A DNA stretch of 64,000 nucleotides from Mansonella perstans (Eukaryota; Nematoda; Chromadorea; Rhabditida; Onchocercidae), in NCBI GenBank assembly GCA_037074765.1, contig JBAMDO010000573.1:310001-374000 (forward strand), given 5' to 3'. The notes below the pieces were generated by a model that worked only from the letters and a program-made list of their open reading frames with translations, did not search any database and was not told where the DNA came from. Every line of letters begins with the position of its first letter. Position 1 is the stretch's first letter. Made by a program: the position numbers and the translations under genes. Below are positions 54,601 to 64,000 of this stretch, piece by piece.

Positions 54601-57600
54601 TCCTTAACAATTCCTAACAGAAGTAATTCAGTTGTGTCTGTCAAATTTTTGTCCACAAATTCATTCAGTAAATTCTATTTCATTCATTTCTGTAGGAAAT
54701 GTTGGAATTTCATTGTAAATATGCAAAGAAGCACTCTTTTTCTAATAAAATTACTTTTCTATCAAATTCCTTGCCTACGTAATTTGCGCAAACTTCTCTT
54801 TGCAACGACTGCAGTCTGTTCGATTAGCGTGTACAACCGTTATCATTTTAGCGGAAGGAAATTCTCCATTTTTCAGAATTCACAGAGAAATTATCTTCAT
54901 CGATATGCATTTCATCTATTTCTTCTTCTTCTTCCTGCAATTTGGCAATATTCAAAATATCGTAAGTTTATTTTATGCCTAAATAATACAACATAGCACT
55001 ACGATTGTTCGAATATTTCAAAATTTTGACGTATGCAAGATTGATAATTTCTATCATTTGAGGAAGCACAACCGGAAAAAGCAAAGTCGTCAAGTTTATT
55101 GAATGGGAAATTACGGAACAAATCAATCAATGAGATAGTTGAAAAGCTGTGGGAGAAGCGGGAGATGGAAGAAATAAATAAAATAGAGAGGCTCAAACCA
55201 GCGATAAGGATTTATCACCGGAAGAGATAAATGTAAGAGCGATGGGAATGAACGAAATAATTCAACAAGCCAGAAAAGAGTGCTGAACAAAAAGATAGGA
55301 GGGAAAATCCGTGTAAGGTACGTCAGAAGAAAATAACAGATATGAACCGTCACAAGAAAACTAATGGTGAGAAGCTCCACCATTGTAAGACATGCAACAA
55401 AAGCTTTCCTCATCCAAACTACAGGCGAGAGGCCTTACCATTGCAAGATATGCAACAAAAGCTTTCCTCATCCAAACGGTTTGAAAGTCCATGAGAGAAC
55501 TCATACAGGCGAGAGGCCTTACCCTTGTAAGATATGCAATAATAGTTTTTCTGATTTAAGCAATTTGAAAGTCCATGAGCGAACTCATACCGGCGAGAGG
55601 CCTTACCATTGCGAGATATGCAACAAAAGTTTTCTTCATTCAAACAACTTGAAAGTTCATGAGAGAACTCATACCGGCGAGAGGCCTTACCATTGCGAGA
55701 TATGCAATAATAGTTTTTCTGATCCAAGCACCTTTAAAGTCCATGAGAGAACTCATACCGGCGAGAGGCCTTACCATTGCAAGATATGCAACAAAGCTTT
55801 TCTCAGTCAGGCAATTTGAAACGCCATGAGAGAACTCATATTTTTTTCTGATTGTTACATTTTTTTATGTTTATATGTGATTTTTATATTTTAAACATTG
55901 AATTTCTATTTTTTTCTTTACTGAAGGGATGGATTCGCGAATTTCTTCATTGTTTTACGTATTTTTGTGAATAAAAATTCTTCTCTCATGTTTACTGCAA
56001 GCTTATTACCCGTTTGATTGTCTGTAAAGCTATAATCCGTGTTGCTTGTCGCGACTCAAATTGTTTGCACTCATAAAATACAATAATAAAGGTAGAGAAA
56101 AGTCAGAAGTTCATTTATCTTCTGATCGACGTGATGGTAGAGTACGTAAAGGACCGAAAGTCTGAGATGTGTTTGATGGCAAAAAATAACTGCACAGGAT
56201 TTTTAAAAATAATTTTATTGGAAAAAAGAGTGCTGCTTTGCATATTTACAATGAAATTCCAACATTTCCTACAGAAATGAATGAAATAGAACTTACTGAA
56301 TGAATTTGTGGACGAAAATTGAATTACTTCTGTAGGAATTATTGAGGAATGTATTTATAAATGCAAATTCAAATGGGAATGATTTCCGTCCACGTGTAAC
56401 AAGATAATAATTAAGAATCAATTTTTAATCTTTCATACTGAATCGTTGAATTTTAGTTGCTGTATTGCATTGTCATCTATACATCAATGCTGTCAATGCA
56501 CAATGCGGTTTTACCGTGAAATAATTCATGAAAAGCAGTAAAGGAATTGTTAAGGAATGTATTTATAAATGCGCATTCAAACGGGAGTGTACACACTGTG
56601 TATTGTTAATTGACGTCTTTTTGTAATAATATAATAACTATCAATTTTTAATCCTTTATACTAAATAATTTCATTTCAGTGCTATACTGCATTGCTTAAA
56701 ATAATTTATGCAAGGCAGCTTTAACATTTTTCGTACAATTTTATTTCAGTTCATATTGAAGTGATATTATCAAGAAGGGAAGACCGCATTTATTCATCAT
56801 TTGTTTTCATATGTAAAAATATATCGATGCCTTAGGAACAACGAAGAGATAATGGAAGATGATTTGTACATATTTAATATATACTTTCTTGAACCGTTTT
56901 TAATCGAAATTTAAACAAACTCAAATGATCTGTAGTAATGTCAAAAGTGAGCAATCGTTTATTCCAAGCATCATTTTGGCAAATTCAAAACCATGAAATA
57001 AGACTTAGAGGAGCTATGACTGCGTTAAGAATCTGTCATTAATTTTCATGTTATCTTTTAATTCGAAAGAAAGACACAAAACAAAGTCAAATTTAATTCT
57101 GAAATTTTTAAAATGTCAGTAAATTTGTTCATAGCAGACGCGACACATTAAGCTAATTTAGATCCGTCATCATATTTCGAGTGATGGTGAACTGAAATAT
57201 GAAACATATTCAAAATTCATATTCTTGGCTCATATTATTTTTTGCGGATCTACTGATCAGAGTTGCAAAACACTATGAAACAAGCAGTTTATGAGAGATA
57301 TTGATTATTGGTATTGCAAATTTGCAATTTTTGCAATTTCTGCAGTGTTGTCATCAACGGAAAAATTACCTTCATTGAGAATTACTTACATTTGTTCATT
57401 TAGTAAACAGAAAAGAAAGTTTGGAATGGAAAAGTGATCTTTTACTGTTTCTAACATTGAATAATTTCCTGAAAGTAAAAAGCAACTAAAAATGAGAGCT
57501 AACTGAAATGAAATTACAGTTGAAATAAATTCGTAATTAACTCATATCCGATTTGCTGAACTATACAATTCATCTACTCAATGCTTGCAAAACATTTGGC

Positions 57601-57885
57601 TTTTATCGATAAAAACAAATTATAGGCGGTATCGAGTGCTTCGAAGTTATGACCTAGCGAACTTTCTTTGCGAGTAAAAAGATTTATGATTTCTTGCTCT
57701 ATTATAATTCGAAAGCAATGCATCCTGCCGTAAATTTATTAGTGCATTTATTTTCGACTTCAATTTTCTTTAATTTTGCTCTGTTTTGTTACTTCAAATA
57801 CTTTTTGGTCTATTTGCAGAATGGAAATAAGGTCAGGTATTCCAAATCATTCTTTAATAGTTCAGAAAAGCTTTTCTAAAGTAGC

Positions 57886-57919
<34 letters not shown>

Positions 57920-58313
57920 CAAGAAATAAAAAAAAAACAAAAAAGTTAATGCTTAGTAATGCACTTTATTTCATTATTGAGAAGTACTAAAGAATGATTA
58001 TTTGAGAATTATCTCAAAATATTTTAAATCTTCAATAACTAGGTTCATCTTGCATTATCTTTTTATGTAAAAAAATGTCCTAAGATTTGATCAAAATAAA
58101 TTTGATGAATTTGAAGTAGAAATGAGATATATTTGAGTTCAATTAAGATTGAATTGTTCATTAATTCCGCTGAATCTGAGCACTAAGCAGAGTAAAATGG
58201 AAAATGGATACTTCCATTACGGATATGATTTCAGCGATATTTTCAATAATCGATAATTTTTATGTCCTAGTGAGGTAAGTGATAGGATAGACAAAAAAGA
58301 TAGGATAGACTAT
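51652..58313 (+). repeat. Array unit 3
   Basis: 6662 bp with all modules present. The left half (51652-53090) and the gene region contain numerous single-base losses in runs of A, T or G relative to units 1, 2 and 4. Such a pattern is typical of uncorrected long-read consensus but could be genuine decay. The zinc-finger copy is broken in several places. Confidence 0.95.
54905..55851 (+). pseudogene. Unit 3 zinc-finger gene copy with multiple frame breaks
   Basis: The leader exon (54905-54961) and second-exon start (55063) are as in unit 4. Then come three single-base losses: near 55211 (ggattttatc to ggatttatc), 55258 (aaatgaattc to aaataattc) and 55275 (cagaaaaagag to cagaaaagag). Together they restore frame. 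A 26-bp loss then fuses finger 1 to the next TGERP linker near 55420, and one A is lost in aacaaaagc near 55793. The four fingers between stay open, with contacts HNGV, DSNV, HNNV and DSTV. It is a pseudogene as written. The homopolymer losses may be assembly error, but the 26-bp loss is not of that type. Confidence 0.75.
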
Positions 58314-61300
58314 AGTGACATAATTGCTTGCAAACAATTTTTTCCGTATATCAATAAATTTGTTAATAGTTTATTTTCAACAGGAACCTCTAAAATTATA
58401 ACTATTAAATAAAAAATAAAACAAATTTTCTATATCTTGCCATTTTTACTGATGTTTAATCGACTTTCCATTTTTCCTTTAATTCTTAATTATCCAGGAA
58501 ATCCCATATCCTCTTCTTATCTTCCCTTCAGTTACTGAATTCAATCTTGTGATGAATAAGTAGAATGAGCAGCAATAAAAGTGAATTTGGCTTAACACAG
58601 CTTATTGTCATCTTAATTTTTAGTGATTTTAGAGAATATTATCGACTTATAAATCCTTTCTTTCAGAAATTTACACTATTTTCAACTTCCATCTCATCGA
58701 AGAGAAAATCAGTGCTCCCTTGTTACTTTCGGTTTGTTTTCCATTGCTAAGGAAAGCTGTCCTTAGATATAACGAATTTTATGAGCTGTTAGTACTAAAA
58801 TAATTGATCGTCTTTAATTGTTTTTTGAAATGAATGCAAGCATTGAAATGTAAGCATCGTTTTTCCCTCATTCAGTTTTTAGCAATTAGCAGTTTTTCGT
58901 TAATGTTATAAAGATTTAGAGGTTTAATAAGAATTGGAAGTTTATGATTTGGGAGTTTAATGAATACATGATCGTAAAAACCCAAAAGCTGCGGCTTTCT
59001 TACTACTTCGATCAATTTTGATATGCATTAATAAATTGTCTCTCAATGCTTAATGGGCAAAATGTGAGAACTCAACGTTACCGAAGGTTTAAATTTTGTT
59101 TGTTCAAAGCATTGCAATATCGGATCGATCTTACACCTCTGAAAACTGATTCGCTTTTCAAACTCTTGCACCATTTTTTATTTCGTAGTATCATTTCTGC
59201 TAAGTGCTCTAGCAAATCTTCGCTACAGCAATGATCGACATGGCTAGAAAAAAACTACAGAGAAACATCAACATTTATCAACATCATGTCTAAGCTCTCG
59301 CTATTGAAAGCATTCGATCAGATTGCAGATGACCAGTTATTCCTGTCAATATATTATGTCGTATTAGAAAAATCAGAAATTTCTCAAAAATTTGGTAATT
59401 TGACACTTGGATTTTACAAAAGAGAACACTATCTCAGATTCAGTGCCATTAGATAAAGTCGTCATCCGCTTGGATATGACAAATCACTTCCTGAATTTTT
59501 GGTAAAATGATTTCAAATATTTGATTTTTTGTTTTGTGATATTTATGCATTTATGATTTGTATGCATCAATTTGTTAGATATTCGAATAACTATCAGTAA
59601 AACAGCTAATAAAGATTTTAAATTATCAGTGAAACAGTGTTAAGGATTTAAAATCTTGATTTGGATAATAATCAAACATAGCACCCTTCCAACAAGAGAT
59701 TGTGACGCTAAAAAAAGATAAAATGCAGTAACTATCAGTTTCTCAAAGATAAACGAATGGATGGATGCCCGTACCCATACCCTGTGAAGCCGCTGAATGC
59801 AACATATAACAGAAATTTCTCTGTTTCGTGGATCTAAAAGGTCATAAGGCAACAATTCATAAGATTACGAATATGAAATTTCAGAAAACAACAGAATAGA
59901 AAAAAGAGCAAAAATTTTCGGGCAAAAGAGCATTTGCAATACACACGATAGCTCATAAAAAAGAAAAGTCTCTTATCTACTGTTCTATATACGATAAAGG
60001 TTTCCTTTTCAGTTGAAATTCGAAATCACACAAACAGAAACATCAAAGAAGAAAAAGAAATAGACGAAATGCATCGATAAAGTAATTCCTTTATGAGCAT
60101 ATGGTTCAACTTCTTAATTGCAGACCACTTTATCACAAATTAGTATTTTTTTGGTTACCTTTAGATTAATATACGGCTTTTCAAAATTTTTTGCCGCGAT
60201 AGCTATGGAAAACTTTTCAGCCTTATAGATTTTCTTTGCAAATTCAAATTCCTTCATCGGTGAAATTTGCAATACAAAATATTGCAACTTGCCGATTTAT
60301 TCTACTGATGCTGTATGTTTTGAACTTCTGCGTATTATGCATATGAAAACAGTCCAAGATAGCACACAGTAGCGAAATATTCCAATACTTGAATACCCAA
60401 AAATTGAAAAAAAAGTACTTTTACAATGAACAAGAGATTGTGGCGCTGCAAAAAGATGAAATGCAGTAACTATCAGTTTCTCAACGATAAACGAATGGGT
60501 GGATGCCCGCACCCAAACTTGGCAAGGCGTTCAATGCAACATATAACAGAAATTTCTCTGTTTCATGGATTTAAGTTAAGGCAACAACTGTAACATTACG
60601 AATACGAAACCACGGAAAACGATATTAATTGAAAAAATTACAGGAGTTGAAGCAGCTTCAAGAATTGACAGAAATTGCTATGAAAAGTTGCCAAAGGAAT
60701 GAGGATAATGATTCTTACCTCATATGACCAGGGAAAGACGTAAATTAAGTGAAAAAATTTGAAATTGAAAATTTTTGAAATAAAAATTCTCGTAGTTATG
60801 AGAACAAAAATCAATTTAATGCTTTATTCTCCCGTTCTTCTTTTTCAAGTAATTTTTTGCATTTAATTATTTGTTTAGTTTGCAATTGACAATGAAAAAC
60901 AAAGTGGAGTAAAGGAATGAAAAAGAATAGAAGGAATTGGAAGGAATGAAAGAAACAACGAATAAAATAGAATAAATTAAAATGAAATTACAAAAAAAGT
61001 TTTCAAAAAAAGTAAACAATGAGTTTCCCCTTCTCCATAATATCACCTCAATTTCAAAAGTTATGAAAAATTGAAGCGGATTGAAATAAAATTGTACAAA
61101 AAATGTTAAAGCTGCTGTGCATAAATTATTTTTAGCAATGCAATATGGCGAAATGAAATGAAATCATTCAGTATAAAGGATTAAAAATTGATAGTTATTA
61201 TATTTATACAAAAGGACGTGAATTAACAATACACAATGTGTATACTCCCATTTGAATGTGCATTTATAAATCCATTCCTTAACAATTCCTAACAGAAGTA

Positions 61301-64000
61301 ATTCAGTTGTGTCTGTCAAATTTTTGTCCACAAATTCATTCAGTAAATTCTATTTCATTCATTTCTGTAGGAAATGTTGGAATTTCATTGTAAATATGCA
61401 AAGAAGCACTCTTTTTTCTAATAAAATTACTTTTCTATCAAATTCCTTGCCTACGTAATTTGCGCAAACTTCTCTTTGCAACGACTGCAGTCAGTTCGAT
61501 TAGCGTGTACAACCGTTATCATTTTAGCGGAAGGAAATTCTCCATTTTTCAGAATTCACAGAGAAATTATCTTCATCGATATGCATTTCATCTATTTCTT
61601 CTTCTTCTTCCTGCAATTTGGCAATATTCAAAATATCGTAAGTTTATTTTATGCCTAAATAATACAACATAGCACTACGATTGTTCGAATATTTCAAAAT
61701 TTTGACGTATGCAAGATTGATAATTTCTATCATTTGAGGAAGCACAACCGGAAAAAGCAAAGTCGTCAAGTTTATTGAATGGGAAATTACGGAACAAATC
61801 AATCAATGAGATAGTTGAAAAGCTGTGGGAGAAGCGGGAGATGGAAGAAATAAATAAAATAGAGAGGCTCAAACCAGCGATAAGGATTTTATCACCGGAA
61901 GAGATAAATGTAAGAGCGATGGGAATGAACGAAATGAATTCAACAAGCCAGAAAAAGAGTGCTGAACAAAAAGATAGGAGGGAAAATCCGTGTAAGGTAC
62001 GTCAGAAGAAAATAACAGATATGAACCGTCACAAGAAAACTAATGGTGAGAAGCTCCACCATTGTAAGACATGCAACAAAAGCTTTCCTCATCCAAACGG
62101 TTTGAAAGTCCATGAGAGAACTCATACCGGCGAGAGGCCTTACCATTGCGAGATATGCAACAAAAGCTTTTCTAAGTCAAGCAATTTGAAAGTCCATGAG
62201 AGAACTCATACAGGCGAGAGGCCTTACCATTGCAAGATATGCAACAAAAGTTTTCCTCAGCCAAACGGTTTGGAAGTCCATGAGAGAACTCATACAGGCG
62301 AGAGGCCTTACCCTTGTAAGATATGCAATAATAGTTTTTCTGATTTAAGCAATTTGAAAGTCCATGAGAGAACTCATACCGGCGAGAGGCCTTACCATTG
62401 CAAGATATGCAACAAAAGTTTTCTTCGTTTAAACACCTTGAAAATTCATGAGAGAATTCATACCGGCGAGAGGCCTTACCATTGCAACATATGCTACAAA
62501 AGTTTTGCTCATTCAGACATCTTGAAAACTCATGAGAGAATTCATACCGGCGAGAGGCCTTACCATTGCAAGATATGCAACAAAAGCTTTTCTAAGTCAA
62601 GCAATTTGAAACGCCATGAGAGAACTCATATTTTTTTCTGATTGTTACATTTTTTTATGTTTATATGTGATTTTTATATTTTTAAACATTGAATTTCTAT
62701 TTTTTTCTTTACTGAAGGGATGGATTCGCGAATTTCTTCATTGTTTTACGTATTTTGTGAATAAAAATTCTTCTCTCATGTTTACTGCAAGCTTATTACC
62801 CGTTTTGATTGTCTGTAAAGCTATAATCCGTGTTGCTTGTCGCGACTCAAATTGTTTGCACTCATAAAATACAATAATAAAGGTAGAGAAAAGTCAGAAG
62901 TTCATTTATCTTCTGATCGACGTGATGGTAGAGTACGTAAAGGACCGAAAGTCTGAGATGTGTTTGATGGCAAAAAATAACTGCACAGGATTTTTAAAAA
63001 TAATTTTATTGGAAAAAAGAGTGCTGCTTTGCATATTTACAATGAAATTCCAACATTTCCTACAGAAATGAATGAAATAGAACTTACTGAATGAATTTGT
63101 GGACGAAAATTGAATTACTTCTGTAGGAATTATTGAGGAATGTATTTATAAATGCAAATTCAAATGGGAATGATTTCCGTCCACGTGTAACAAGATAATA
63201 ATTAAGAATCAATTTTTAATCTTTCATACTGAATCGTTGAATTTTAGTTGCTGTATTGCATTGTCATCTATACATCAATGCTGTCAATGCACAATGCGGT
63301 TTTACCGTGAAATAATTCATGAAAAGCAGTAAAGGAATTGTTAAGGAATGTATTTATAAATGCGCATTCAAACGGGAGTGTACACACTGTGTATTGTTAA
63401 TTGACGTCTTTTTGTAATAATATAATAACTATCAATTTTTAATCCTTTATACTAAATAATTTCATTTCAGTGCTATACTGCATTGCTTAAAATAATTTAT
63501 GCAAGGCAGCTTTAACATTTTTCGTACAATTTTATTTCAGTTCATATTGAAGTGATATTATCAAGAAGGGAAGACCGCATTTATTCATCATTTGTTTTCA
63601 TATGTAAAAATATATCGATGCCTTAGGAACAACGAAGAGATAATGGAAGATGATTTGTACATATTTAATATATACTTTCTTGAACCGTTTTTAATCGAAA
63701 TTTAAACAAACTCAAATGATCTGTAGTAATGTCAAAAGTGAGCAATCGTTTATTCCAAGCATCATTTTGGCAAATTCAAAACCATGAAATAAGACTTAGA
63801 GGAGCTATGACTGCGTTAAGAATCTGTCATTAATTTTCATGTTATCTTTTAATTCGAAAGAAAGACACAAAACAAAGTCAAATTTAATTCTGAAATTTTT
63901 AAAATGTCAGTAAATTTGTTCATAGCAGACGCGACACATTAAGCTAATTTAGATCCGTCATCATATTTCGAGTGATGGTGAACTGAAATATGAAACATAT
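58314..64000 (+). repeat. Array unit 4, cut by the window edge
   Basis: At least 5687 bp, colinear with unit 1 and with intact arms and gene. The window ends inside the spacer between the right arm and the poly-A tract, so the array may continue and its full copy number is unknown. Confidence 0.95.
61581..62641 (+). CDS. C2H2 zinc-finger protein with signal-peptide-like leader, seven fingers (unit 4)
   Basis: The only intact copy. Exon 1 (61581-61637) encodes [19 protein letters not shown] and ends at a GTAAGT donor. A 101-nt intron ends at TTTGAG, and exon 2 (61739-62641) continues in phase, for 319 aa. The leader has a strongly hydrophobic core (IYFFFFFL) and no upstream in-frame ATG, as in a secretory signal peptide. 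A linker rich in Glu/Lys/Arg/Asn follows, then seven fingers of C-x2-C-x12-H-x3-H type joined by HTGERP. The last finger ends HERTHIFF and stop. Contact residues -1,2,3,6 are HNGV, KSNV, QNGV, DSNV, RNTI, HDIT, KSNR. Tandem TGERP-linked fingers normally bind DNA in the nucleus, so a secretory leader is odd. An effector exported into host cells is one reading. The weak point is the leader exon: TTTGAG is a poor acceptor, and translation could start at the ATG at 61841 instead. Confidence 0.75.

Overview
The window looks like a gene-sparse, AT-rich nematode genome, probably a parasitic clade III (filarial/spirurid) species. The genes are broken into small exons with nematode-type TTTCAG acceptors and short introns. 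The families are animal ones: a Cys-loop receptor, a probable FANCI, a ZIP transporter and a ZYG-9/XMAP215 TOG protein. No bacterial, viral or transposase gene is visible. The lineage is inferred from style only. All exon models were read by eye from splice-site phase.

Layout, 1-40 kb (single-copy genes): an unrecognised three-exon gene (767-1588, +); a Cys-loop ligand-gated channel (1579-4938, +); a long non-coding stretch; a secreted Lys/Glu/Thr-rich acidic protein (9326-12031, +); a large helical-repeat protein that best fits FANCI (14026-21967, +) with unresolved extra 3' exons up to about 23.4 kb; a divergent ZIP (SLC39) family protein without the usual metal-binding histidines (25561-28443, +); an unrecognised Gly-rich protein (29043-30492, -); and a two-TOG-domain ZYG-9/XMAP215-like protein (32756-37389, -). 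Minisatellites lie at 13.5, 38.0 and 38.5 kb.

Layout, 40-64 kb (the accessory region): four head-to-tail copies of a unit of about 6.7 kb begin abruptly at about 40022 and run off the right edge (40022-46738, 46739-51651, 51652-58313, 58314-64000+). Each unit carries, or once carried, a C2H2 zinc-finger gene flanked by roughly 400-bp inverted arms. In unit 4 the gene is intact: a 19-codon exon encoding a signal-peptide-like start, then a 903-bp exon with a basic linker and seven TGERP-linked fingers. Unit 1 has six fingers but a disrupted N-terminal frame. Unit 2 lost 1781 bp between two AGAAAT microhomologies. Unit 3 has several frame-breaking indels, some of which look like homopolymer consensus errors. 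Fingers differ mainly at DNA-contact helix positions on a nearly invariant scaffold and are reshuffled between copies. This array of apparently secreted zinc-finger proteins is the most noteworthy system in the window.
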